Source: DAOOVD01 sp035369845 (GTDB lineage Bacteria > Bacillota > Desulfotomaculia > Desulfotomaculales > Pelotomaculaceae). From it: 64,000 nt of DNA. The translations under genes and the position numbers were made by a program. The notes under the pieces are model-generated. The model saw only the letters and a list, made by a program, of their open reading frames with translations. It ran no database searches and had not been told where the DNA came from. Shown one piece after another: positions 51,353-59,243 of this stretch. The first letter of the stretch is position 1. Each line of letters starts with the position of its first letter. The stretch is taken from contig DAOOVD010000001.1 of the NCBI GenBank assembly GCA_035369845.1, positions 124,001-188,000 on the forward strand, written 5' to 3'.

Positions 51353-52090
51353 GTGGAACGCCTGCAAAAAGTGATGGCGAGAGCTGGTGTAGCGTCTCGG
51401 CGGCACTGCGAAAAAATGATTGCGGCCGGGCTGGTAAAAGTTAATGGCAGGATTGTAACCGAACCAGGTGTCAAGGTCGATCCGGTCAGAGATGAAATAA
51501 AAGTGGGAAATGAAGTTGTGTTTCCGTCCAGACGCAAATATTACCTGTTATTGTACAAGCCCCGCGGGTATGTGACGACTCTTAGCGACGAAAGGGGAAG
51601 AAAAAAAGTTGCCGACCTTTTAAAAGGGATCAAGGAGCGTGTTTATCCTGTCGGAAGGCTTGATTACAACAGCGAGGGACTGCTGTTGATGACGAATGAC
51701 GGGGACCTTGCCTATGGGCTTACCCACCCCGGGCGTATGGTTCATAAAACCTATCTTGTGAGAGTTTCCGGATTTCCCGAGCCGGAGAAGCTGGAGCAGA
51801 TGGAAAAGGGGATTCCGCTCAAAGAAGGAGTTACTTCCAGGGCCAGGGTGAGGGTCGTCGGGCAGCGGCAGGGAAACGCCCTTCTGGAAATAACCGTCCA
51901 TGAAGGCCGCAACCGGCTGGTGAGGCGCATGTGCGACTTCATAGGGCACCCGGTTCTCCGGCTCAAGCGGATAAAACTCGGCAACTTGAGCCTCGACGGT
52001 CTCGAGCCCGGCGAATACCGTCACCTCACGGTAGAAGAGTTGAGGGTGCTGAAAAAGAAAGCAGGCCTGGAGAAAAAGAACAAAAGGTAG
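51353..52090 (+). CDS. rluB: RsuA/RluB-family 23S rRNA pseudouridine synthase
   Basis: 245 residues from GTG 51353 (GAGGTGG upstream; a GTG at 51344 overlaps that site). N-terminal S4 RNA-binding domain (RLQKVMARAGVASRRHCEKM), then catalytic VGRLDYNSEGLLLMTNDGDL with Asp of the synthase. C-terminal KLGNLSLDGLEPGEYRHLTV. Substrate assignment to RluB rests on the spmAB neighbourhood and overall type. Confidence 0.9.
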   Translation: MERLQKVMARAGVASRRHCEKMIAAGLVKVNGRIVTEPGVKVDPVRDEIKVGNEVVFPSRRKYYLLLYKPRGYVTTLSDERGRKKVADLLKGIKERVYPVGRLDYNSEGLLLMTNDGDLAYGLTHPGRMVHKTYLVRVSGFPEPEKLEQMEKGIPLKEGVTSRARVRVVGQRQGNALLEITVHEGRNRLVRRMCDFIGHPVLRLKRIKLGNLSLDGLEPGEYRHLTVEELRVLKKKAGLEKKNKR

Positions 52091-52102
52091 GAGGTATTGC
52101 AG

Positions 52103-52342
52103 GTGCCGCGTTGCAACAATTGCGGCAACACCAGGAGTCTGGCAAGCACGCTTGTGCCGCCTGCCGCGCCGGCGGCAAACGCCCCGCCATACGGCCTGGT
52201 GGCAAATTTTGATGAAAACGGCGCGCTTGCCACCGTGGAGTGCCAGGGGGCGGATTTGGGAGACGCTGAAGAAGCTTTTGCCGAACCCGCACGCTTTTTC
52301 GACGTTTGCCCTCTTTGCGGCTCGAATAACATAGAATGGTAG
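52103..52342 (+). CDS. Small zinc-ribbon protein
   Basis: 79 residues from GTG 52103 (AGGAGGT upstream; TTG 52097 is too close). Cys pairs CNNCG at the start and CPLCG at the end (about 71-75) suggest one zinc ribbon. Middle is Ala/Pro-rich. No known function; follows the pseudouridine synthase by 13 bp. Confidence 0.7.
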   Translation: MPRCNNCGNTRSLASTLVPPAAPAANAPPYGLVANFDENGALATVECQGADLGDAEEAFAEPARFFDVCPLCGSNNIEW

Positions 52343-52409
52343 GATAGCAGGATTTTTATTCCGGGGGTAGAATCCTGATCATGACACGAACGATGCAGGA
52401 GGGATTTTT

Positions 52410-52877
52410 TTGCCGAAGAGCCACGGTGAGAACAGCCTGGGTGATAGGGACGGGATCCTGGCCAAGGTCCGTCTTGATTTCAGGGGCACCGGTAAGCCCG
52501 GCCGTTTTTTGTTTAGAGGCAAACCGACGGACAAGGCTGCGGAAGAGGCGAGGGAGCAGCAGGTTGCCGTTCTCCGCAATGTGCCGCTGCAGGGAGTGCA
52601 GATTGTCGATATCGACATCAGCAATGAAGTATATACGGTATATGACGACCTGGCGAACAGCGAGACTGCCTTTGCGCCTCTCATGCTTACCGTAAAGGCG
52701 GACGGCCTGGAAGGGCTGGTCCGGTTTATTGCCAGGGAGGAATTCAGGAAAATTGAAATCCTGGACCCGGCTTTTGTCACTTTAAGCCACTCCGACGTTG
52801 AAAGAGTTCTCTTCAAGGTGTATGAAGAAATGAAGGAATACAGGAGCCGCCTGGATCGTAAGTACAATTTGAAGTAA
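52410..52877 (+). CDS. Conserved hypothetical protein
   Basis: 155 residues, TTG start behind GGAGGG. Mixed alpha/beta; a patch reads QGVQIVDIDISNEVYTVYDD and FAPLMLTVKADGLEGLVRFI. No motif that I can assign. Co-directional with the two neighbours. Confidence 0.65.
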   Translation: MPKSHGENSLGDRDGILAKVRLDFRGTGKPGRFLFRGKPTDKAAEEAREQQVAVLRNVPLQGVQIVDIDISNEVYTVYDDLANSETAFAPLMLTVKADGLEGLVRFIAREEFRKIEILDPAFVTLSHSDVERVLFKVYEEMKEYRSRLDRKYNLK

Positions 52878-52971
52878 CAGCTTTAAAAATGCAGCGGCGC
52901 TTCCCCCGCACATATTTTAACCGCCGGGTTTATATATTGTACTGGTTGGATGAGTTCGGGGGGAGAGTTTC

Positions 52972-53442
52972 ATGAAAAAACCGGCCGGCAAAACCTGGGT
53001 TGAACGGTTTGAACGGGTTCTCATCAGGCTTGCTGTCGTTTCAGCGGCCGCGGTAATGCTGGTTCAGGCGTTGTTCGCCGGGAACTACCGGGAGCAGGCC
53101 GCAGTGCCGGCCATATCGTCCGAACCTGTAAAAAACCGCATCGAGTCGGAAGATATTTTACATAATCCCGTTGTCACCCTGCAATTAAAAGACTTTTCCT
53201 CTCTTCCTTTGGCCAGGGTGCTGGTGAACGGCGAGGCCCGGGGGACGTTCAAAGACCGCTACGTAACGCTGCACGTCAAGGAGGGAGACCTTTTGGAGAT
53301 CGACGGCACCCGCTATGAACTTCCTTTTGAGGTTGAAGTCCTGGACATTTCCAAAGAACTCGACTACCCGCCCGCCGGCACCGAGATAAGGGTGGGGAGC
53401 GGCATCAATTCAATCGGGAAGGTCAGCCTGCGGGGCAGGTGA
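52972..53442 (+). CDS. Membrane-anchored hypothetical protein
   Basis: 156 residues. One N-terminal membrane helix (VLIRLAVVSAAAVMLVQALF), then an outer domain (about 50-156) of beta-rich sequence (LKDFSSLPLARVLVNGEARG, LLEIDGTRYELPFEVEVL). Likely secreted or spore-envelope facing. GGGGGGAG precedes ATG 52972. Confidence 0.65.
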   Translation: MKKPAGKTWVERFERVLIRLAVVSAAAVMLVQALFAGNYREQAAVPAISSEPVKNRIESEDILHNPVVTLQLKDFSSLPLARVLVNGEARGTFKDRYVTLHVKEGDLLEIDGTRYELPFEVEVLDISKELDYPPAGTEIRVGSGINSIGKVSLRGR

Positions 53443-53574
53443 GAAGGTCGTCCGATATTGCTTTTTGAAGTCTTCTTCAATATAATTATTTCGGGGGCTT
53501 GGCTTGTTATACAAAAGTGGCTGTCGGCACTCCTGAAGCGGAGTGTATTTTAATTTGCAGGGGGTAATGACGCG

Positions 53575-53994
53575 ATGACCCTATACGGAAGCCGCAAAGT
53601 AGCCCGAGTGGCGATTGAAATGGCCATGACCGAAAGCAGGGAGGAAGAAAAAGAGTATAAGCAGCGTTTTGCCAGGGAAGGGATCAGGGCGGTTGCAGTC
53701 GACTACGGTGGGGATTTTATTTCATCGGTAAACAAGATTATTGAAAGGGCGGTTGTGGCGTCAAAAAGAGAAGGCGTGATCAGAGAGATACATGCTGATG
53801 AGGGCGCCGTAGCCGGAGCTACCCGGGAAGCGCTGTCCCAGATTATTCCCAAAGCTGTGGGCTTCAACGTGGGCGGCAAGATAGGGATCGCTCGCAAAAA
53901 CGACCATATCAGCGTGGCTGTTTTTTTCGGGGTCGGGTTGTTGCACCTCGACGAGGTCGCCGTCGGAATGGGTCACAGAGCGGTGCAATCATGA
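53575..53994 (+). CDS. HutP-family protein
   Basis: 139 residues. Resembles HutP, the Bacillus hut-operon RNA antiterminator: EGVIREIHADEGAVAGATREA, KIIERAVVASKREG and VGFNVGGKIGIARKNDHISV. The His-binding triad of Bacillus HutP is only partly present, so its ligand may differ. It stands before aroH and the tyrA-aroA run, suggesting control of aromatic amino-acid genes. GTAATGACGCG precedes ATG 53575, without a strong ribosome site. Confidence 0.72.
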   Translation: MTLYGSRKVARVAIEMAMTESREEEKEYKQRFAREGIRAVAVDYGGDFISSVNKIIERAVVASKREGVIREIHADEGAVAGATREALSQIIPKAVGFNVGGKIGIARKNDHISVAVFFGVGLLHLDEVAVGMGHRAVQS

Positions 53995-54064
53995 TGTTCG
54001 GAAGGTTGGTACGCCCCGGGATGCTCCGGGGGCCGGGCGATAATTTCATGGGGAGGATGGTAGC

Positions 54065-54439
54065 ATGGGAGGGACTGTTTTGAGGGGCATACGCGGCGCC
54101 ATTACGGTAAAACAGAATTCGGCCGGAGAGATAGTCGCCGCTACCAGGGAACTCCTGCAGGCGATAATCAGTGAGAACGGTATCGAACCCGAGGACATGG
54201 CGAGTGTTTTTTTTACGGTTACACCCGACCTTGACGCCGAATTTCCGGCCACAGCGGCAAGAGAGTTGGGATTGAAGTACGTTCCGCTGCTCTGTACCAC
54301 GGAGATCAACGTACCCGGCAGCCTCGACAGGTGCATCAGGGTTCTGGTTCATGTCAACACCAGGAAGTCGCAGAAGGAAATCAGGCACGTATACTTAAAG
54401 GAGGCCGTCCGGTTAAGGGAGGATTTGGCAGGGCGGTAA
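54065..54439 (+). CDS. aroH: Chorismate mutase, AroH type
   Basis: 124 residues. Converts chorismate to prephenate. AroH motifs: LRGIRGAITVKQNSAGEI (Arg7/Arg90-type pocket), FFTVTPDLDAEFPATAAREL, and IRVLVHVNTRKSQKEIRHVY. Monofunctional trimeric fold. ATG 54065 behind GGGAGG. It follows the HutP-family gene by 70 bp. Confidence 0.93.
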   Translation: MGGTVLRGIRGAITVKQNSAGEIVAATRELLQAIISENGIEPEDMASVFFTVTPDLDAEFPATAARELGLKYVPLLCTTEINVPGSLDRCIRVLVHVNTRKSQKEIRHVYLKEAVRLREDLAGR

Positions 54440-54488
54440 CGTCCGGATCCATTGTCATAACCGCACGATTTTTTAAAAGAATGCTCGC

Positions 54489-54545
54489 GGCAGCGCCAGG
54501 GCCCCAGACATTGCCGGCTTCCGGGGTGAAGGCGCTGCCTCCGTT
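54489..54545 (+). terminator. GC-rich hairpin after aroH
   Basis: GGCAGCGCC (54489-54497) pairs perfectly with GGCGCTGCC (54531-54539), with an inner CCCC/GGGG. The following TCCGTTTTGTGTC is a weak T-tract, so a terminator or attenuator is possible. Confidence 0.55.
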
Positions 54546-54722
54546 TTGTGTCTCGCGTCCGGCTCCATGCGCCTGCTTTCGACAATTTTACTCCAGTGTC
54601 ACGGCACTTTGCCCAAACACCGCCGGAAGCCGCCGAAGACGTTTATTTTACCGAACCCATTTTTTGATTTGAAGAAGGGTTTAAAGACCGGAACATAGAA
54701 TCCGTATAAAAAAATTTTTAAG

Positions 54723-55214
54723 GTGAATTTTGTGGGATTTGGGGAGTGGCTGCAGAATACAGACCAGGGAATTTTCCTTTTCGTGATTTCTTTTGCCAAC
54801 GCTGTTTTCTTTCCCGTCGGCCCGGAAGTGTTTTTCATTCCCATCTTGATCGTCAATCCCAGCAAATTTTTCCCTTATTCGTCCTGTTGCGTTATTGGGG
54901 CAGTTCTCGGTTTAATGGTTACATATTATCTTTCCCATTTGTGCGGGCAGACTATGATTAAAAAGTACGTTCCGTCGAAGAAGATCGAAAGCGGAGCGAG
55001 GTTGTTTTCCATGTACGGGCCGTGGGCGCTTGTAGTGGCCTCGATGTTTCCCGTTTTCCCGTTCAGAATACTGGTGATCATTTCGGGTTTTCTCAGGCAG
55101 AGGCCCTTGTTGGTGTTTTCCCTGCTTACGGTCGGAAAGACGTTGAGATTTTTCAGTTATGGCTTTTTGGTGGCAAAACTCGGAGAATCAGTGTTGAAGT
55201 ATTTGAAATATTGA
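54723..55214 (+). CDS. DedA/YqaA-type (SNARE-associated, VTT domain) membrane protein
   Basis: 163 residues, GTG start behind AAGGTG. Helices from about residue 17, with FANAVFFPVGPEVFFIPIL and the re-entrant GPWALVVASMFPVFPFRILV typical of VTT/DedA proteins. Such proteins act in membrane lipid scrambling or maintenance. Sits between aroH and tyrA but is not obviously part of the aromatic pathway. Confidence 0.8.
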   Translation: MNFVGFGEWLQNTDQGIFLFVISFANAVFFPVGPEVFFIPILIVNPSKFFPYSSCCVIGAVLGLMVTYYLSHLCGQTMIKKYVPSKKIESGARLFSMYGPWALVVASMFPVFPFRILVIISGFLRQRPLLVFSLLTVGKTLRFFSYGFLVAKLGESVLKYLKY

Positions 55215-55279
55215 ATCTGTCGGGCTTTACGTAGTTGAAAGTTTGAAAAACCGTTCATGGGGTCGGGGAGGAAAACGGT

Positions 55280-56383
55280 TTGAGCCCCCTGTTTGAAAAG
55301 GTTTCAATAATAGGTGTCGGCCTGATCGGCGGCTCAATCGGCATGGCCCTTGATATGAGAGGTCTCGCCGGCGAAATTGTCGGGACTGGTTCAAGGGCTG
55401 AAAACCTGCGCCTCGCGGCCGAACTTGGCGCCGTCCATACGTACACAGGTTCCCTCTCTGAAGGGGTGGCCGGGGCCGACCTGGTAGTCATAGCTACTCC
55501 GGTAAGCGTCACGATGCAGGTGTTAAAGCAGGTTTTGTCCCACCTCGCACCGGGAACTGTGGTCACTGACGTAGGCAGTACAAAAGCAGGGATAGTCTTT
55601 GAAGCTTCGAAGGTAATGCCTCCCGGCAGAATTTTCGTGGGCGGCCACCCTATGGCCGGATCGGAACAGATCGGGGTGAGAGGCGCCGATCCCTACCTGT
55701 TTGAGAACGCATTTTATGTCGTAACTCCGCTTCCGGATACTGCCGCAAAGGGACTCGAAACAGTTGAAAAACTGGCCGAAGGTATCGGCGCGAGAGTGGT
55801 CTTAATGGACCCCGTCCTGCACGACCTGGCCGTGGCGGCGGTCAGCCATCTTCCCCACCTGCTTGCAGCCGCACTTGTCAATACGGTGGCCCGCATGCCG
55901 GACAGTGAACAGATTCTTCCCCTCGCCGCCGGGGGATTCAGGGACGTCACGCGTATTGCGGCCGGCAATCCGTCAATGTGGCGGGATATATTTGCTGCAA
56001 ACCGGGAGCAGGTCTTGCAGGTGCTTGCACATTTCAGGACCGGGCTGGATCGTTTGGAAAAACTGATTTCCAGCGGGAATGACGACGGCGTTTACAATGA
56101 ATTGGAGGAGGCCAGGAAAATCCGTTCGGGGTTGCCCGGCAAAACCAAGGGGTGTCTTCCCGGCCTGTACGAAGCGGTGGTTACCGTTCCGGACCGGCCC
56201 GGGGCCATAGCAGGTTTTGCATCTCACCTGGCCGTTGCCGGCATTAACATCAGCGATATAGAAATTCTCAGGGTTCGCGAGGGCGAGGGAGGCACCGTAA
56301 GGGTGGGTTTCGCCACCGCACGGGAGCGGGAGGAGGCTGTCCGCGTGCTGAAATCGCAAGGTTACACCGTAAGAAAGAGGTGA
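55280..56383 (+). CDS. tyrA: Prephenate dehydrogenase with C-terminal ACT domain
   Basis: 367 residues, TTG start behind GGGGAGG. Makes 4-hydroxyphenylpyruvate. NAD motif VSIIGVGLIGGSIGMAL at 8-24; catalytic His in GGHPMAGSEQIGV near 116-128; AVAAVSHLPHLLAAALV. C-terminal ACT domain (about 300-367: AVVTVPDRPGAIAGFASHLA) for tyrosine feedback. Confidence 0.94.
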   Translation: MSPLFEKVSIIGVGLIGGSIGMALDMRGLAGEIVGTGSRAENLRLAAELGAVHTYTGSLSEGVAGADLVVIATPVSVTMQVLKQVLSHLAPGTVVTDVGSTKAGIVFEASKVMPPGRIFVGGHPMAGSEQIGVRGADPYLFENAFYVVTPLPDTAAKGLETVEKLAEGIGARVVLMDPVLHDLAVAAVSHLPHLLAAALVNTVARMPDSEQILPLAAGGFRDVTRIAAGNPSMWRDIFAANREQVLQVLAHFRTGLDRLEKLISSGNDDGVYNELEEARKIRSGLPGKTKGCLPGLYEAVVTVPDRPGAIAGFASHLAVAGINISDIEILRVREGEGGTVRVGFATAREREEAVRVLKSQGYTVRKR

Positions 56384-56481
56384 TTTATTACTGCCGGCGC
56401 GAAGTTAAAAGATGGAGACGCGTCTGAAGAGGCGCATTTAAATATTAACCAAAAAGCAGTCCGACAGAAAGGGGTGAGCCT

Positions 56482-57774
56482 TTGGACCTGGTAATCAAGC
56501 CGTCCCGCGGCTTGCGCGGGTGTTTGACCGTGCCGGGAGACAAATCCGTCTCCCATCGCGCAATAATGCTGGGGGCTTTGGCGGAGGGAGACACTGTAAT
56601 TGAAAATTTCCTCCCGGGGCAGGACTGCCTTTCCACTATAGAGTGCGTAAGAAAACTAGGTGTAGAAGTAACCGGTCCCGAAAACGGTACCGTGAAGGTC
56701 GCCGGCAGGGGAAGGGACGGTCTTGCAGAACCGGTTGAAGTTCTGGATGCTGGTAATTCCGGCACCACCATCAGGCTTTTGCTCGGTATCCTGGCGGGGC
56801 AGCCTTTTTTCAGTGTTATTACCGGGGATTCTTCGCTTTGCAGCAGGCCCATGGCCAGGGTTGTCGTTCCGCTGACTCTTATGGGAGCGAGGATAGATGG
56901 AAGGCAGAACGGCAAATACGCTCCTCTTTGCGTGCGCGGCGGCGGCTTGAAGGCCATTGAATACGATTCTCCCGTTGCCAGCGCCCAGGTAAAATCCTCG
57001 ATCCTCCTGGCGGGGCTTTTTGCGGATGGTGAAACTGCCGTAACTGAGCCCCACCTCTCCAGGGACCACACCGAACGCATGCTCAGGCAGTTCGGCGCCG
57101 ACGTCGCGGCTAAGAGTACTTCCGTGAGGCTGAAGGGGCGGCCGAAGCTCGCCGGCAGGAAAATCAAGGTTCCGGGAGATATATCCTCGGCTGCTTTTCT
57201 TATGGTGGCGGCATCGGCCGTCCCGGATTCCGACATAACCCTGAGCGGAGTAGGCGTAAACCCGACAAGGACGGGCATAATTGAAGTGCTGTCGAACATG
57301 GGTGCCCGGATAGAGTTGCTCAATCCCCGGGAGGAAAGCGGCGAGCCCGTAGCGGACGTGAGGGTGAGGTACGCAGGAAGGCTTTCCGGTGTATCGGTCG
57401 GCGGTGAAACAATCCCGCGCATGATAGACGAAATCCCCGCTTTAGCCGTAGCGGCGTCGATTGCCGAGGGCGTTACCGAGATTCGTGACGCTGCCGAACT
57501 GAAGGTGAAGGAAAGTGACAGGATTGCTACTGTGGCGGGGCTGCTTGCCAGTTTTGGCTCCAGTGTGGAGATCCTGCCGGACGGTCTCAGGGTAACGGGC
57601 GGCCAGCCTTTAAAAGGATGCGTCTGCGAAAGTCATGGCGATCACCGGATTGCAATGGCTGCTGCCGTCGCCGGCCTGCTTGCAGATGGGGATACCGTAG
57701 TGAGGAAGGCTGAGTGTATGAGTATATCCTTCCCCGGTTTTTGGGATGCATTAAAAAAAATAGAGGTAAAATAA
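56482..57774 (+). CDS. aroA: 3-phosphoshikimate 1-carboxyvinyltransferase (EPSP synthase)
   Basis: 430 residues, TTG start behind AAAGGGGTGAG. Shikimate pathway, target of glyphosate. Motifs VPGDKSVSHRAIMLGALAEG, DAGNSGTTIRLLLGIL near 90 and DEIPALAVAASIAEG near 313. A terminator follows at 57778-57812. Confidence 0.95.
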   Translation: MDLVIKPSRGLRGCLTVPGDKSVSHRAIMLGALAEGDTVIENFLPGQDCLSTIECVRKLGVEVTGPENGTVKVAGRGRDGLAEPVEVLDAGNSGTTIRLLLGILAGQPFFSVITGDSSLCSRPMARVVVPLTLMGARIDGRQNGKYAPLCVRGGGLKAIEYDSPVASAQVKSSILLAGLFADGETAVTEPHLSRDHTERMLRQFGADVAAKSTSVRLKGRPKLAGRKIKVPGDISSAAFLMVAASAVPDSDITLSGVGVNPTRTGIIEVLSNMGARIELLNPREESGEPVADVRVRYAGRLSGVSVGGETIPRMIDEIPALAVAASIAEGVTEIRDAAELKVKESDRIATVAGLLASFGSSVEILPDGLRVTGGQPLKGCVCESHGDHRIAMAAAVAGLLADGDTVVRKAECMSISFPGFWDALKKIEVK

Positions 57775-57777
57775 TAC

Positions 57778-57812
57778 GCCTGGAAGGAATTATACCCTTT
57801 CCAGGCTTTTTT
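57778..57812 (+). terminator. Terminator after aroA
   Basis: GCCTGGAA...TTCCAGGC followed by TTTTTT. Confidence 0.85.
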
Positions 57813-57897
57813 AACGGGATGAAAAAAGGGAAAAAACGCACAATGTCGAACACATGAAGTGAATTTTAATTGAAGTACGCTATATGGGAGTGGGCAT

Positions 57898-58572
57898 GTG
57901 GAATCCAGTTTCAACATAGCCATAGACGGCCCTGCCGGAGCGGGTAAGAGCACAGTTGCCAGGCTGTTGGCAAAAGAACTGGGCTTTTTGTACATAGACA
58001 CCGGGGCCATGTACCGGGCGGTTACGCTCAAAGCCCTGAGAGAAGGAGTGGACCTGACGGATGGTGACAGGCTTGCCGGACTGGCCGGTATGACGTCGAT
58101 TGATTTCCAGCCTTTGCCCGACGGTAGCCTCAGGATTTTCCTTGACGGTGAAGATGTAACGGAAGAGATCAGAACTCCCGATGTAACCCGGAATGTGTCC
58201 CTGGTTGCCAGGATACCCGGGGTAAGGAAACACCTGGTTGAATTGCAGAGGAAAATGGCAAGCGGAGGCGGAGTGGTTATGGAAGGGCGGGATATCGGAA
58301 CGGTGGTACTGCCGGATGCCCGTGTCAAAATATTTCTAACCGCGTCCGTGCAGGAAAGGGCGAGAAGAAGAGCGTTGGAGCTCGCTGCCAGGGGTGAGGC
58401 GGTCGACCAGCACCGGATGGAGGAAGAGATTAGCAAAAGAGACCTTGTTGACGTATCAAGAGAAACGGACCCTCTTGTTCCCGCCGGGGACGCCGATATC
58501 ATCGACTGTTCCTTCCTGCCGGCTGAACAGGTGGTAAAGCTGATTGCCGCCAGAGTTCCAGCGGGGAGGTAG
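57898..58572 (+). CDS. cmk: Cytidylate kinase
   Basis: 224 residues, GTG start. Phosphorylates CMP/dCMP. P-loop IAIDGPAGAGKSTVARLLAK near 6-25, then GAMYRAVTLKAL, GRDIGTVVLPDARVKIFLTA. No strong ribosome site (GGGAGTGGGC). Confidence 0.95.
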   Translation: MESSFNIAIDGPAGAGKSTVARLLAKELGFLYIDTGAMYRAVTLKALREGVDLTDGDRLAGLAGMTSIDFQPLPDGSLRIFLDGEDVTEEIRTPDVTRNVSLVARIPGVRKHLVELQRKMASGGGVVMEGRDIGTVVLPDARVKIFLTASVQERARRRALELAARGEAVDQHRMEEEISKRDLVDVSRETDPLVPAGDADIIDCSFLPAEQVVKLIAARVPAGR

Positions 58573-58577
58573 GACAG

Positions 58578-59171
58578 ATGTTTTACGGGTTTGCCCGGTT
58601 TGTCTGCCGGATTGTCCTGGTGTTATTGAGACGCTGGGAAGTATACGGGGCTGAAAACCTCCCGGCCAGCGGGGGACTGGTCCTGGTATCCAACCATATC
58701 AGTTACTGGGATCCCGTTGTAATCGGATGTGCTTTTAACCGGCAGGTCTACTTTATGGCCAAATCGGAATTGTTTGAAATACCCCTGCTGGGTCCGCTGT
58801 TGCGCGCCCTCGGCGCCTTTCCCGTAAGACGCGACAGAACCGACAGTAACGCCATCAGGACCGCGCTTAAAATAATTAAAGAAGGAAACATCGTGGGCGT
58901 GTTTCCCGAAGGAACCAGAAGCCACACCGGAGAACTGCTAAGACCTCACATGGGCGCGGCCATGCTTGCGAGCAAAGCGGGAGTTGCCATGCTTCCGGTC
59001 GCCGTCAGCGGAACCAGGGGGGTGTTCGGCAAGGTGAAAGTTTTCGTAGGCAAGCCGGTAAAAAGCGGTGAAAAAACGAGGGTCGTGAAGGCGGACCTTG
59101 AGAAAGCCAGCGGCCAGGTTATGAATCAGATATCCTCGCTTCTTGCCGGAAAAAATACGGGAAAGTCCTGA
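58578..59171 (+). CDS. plsC: 1-acyl-sn-glycerol-3-phosphate acyltransferase
   Basis: 197 residues, 6 bp after cmk, behind GGGGAGG. Acylates lysophosphatidate. Motif NHISYWDP (HX4D-type, about 38-45), FPEGTRSHTGE near 110. One N-terminal membrane helix. The cmk-plsC-ispH order is typical of Clostridia. Confidence 0.92.
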   Translation: MFYGFARFVCRIVLVLLRRWEVYGAENLPASGGLVLVSNHISYWDPVVIGCAFNRQVYFMAKSELFEIPLLGPLLRALGAFPVRRDRTDSNAIRTALKIIKEGNIVGVFPEGTRSHTGELLRPHMGAAMLASKAGVAMLPVAVSGTRGVFGKVKVFVGKPVKSGEKTRVVKADLEKASGQVMNQISSLLAGKNTGKS

Positions 59172-59243
59172 AATTGCAGTGTTAAGAAGGAAATTCGGGT
59201 CTCCTTGGCGAATGATTCCAAGGTTGAATAAAGCGGTGATGTT

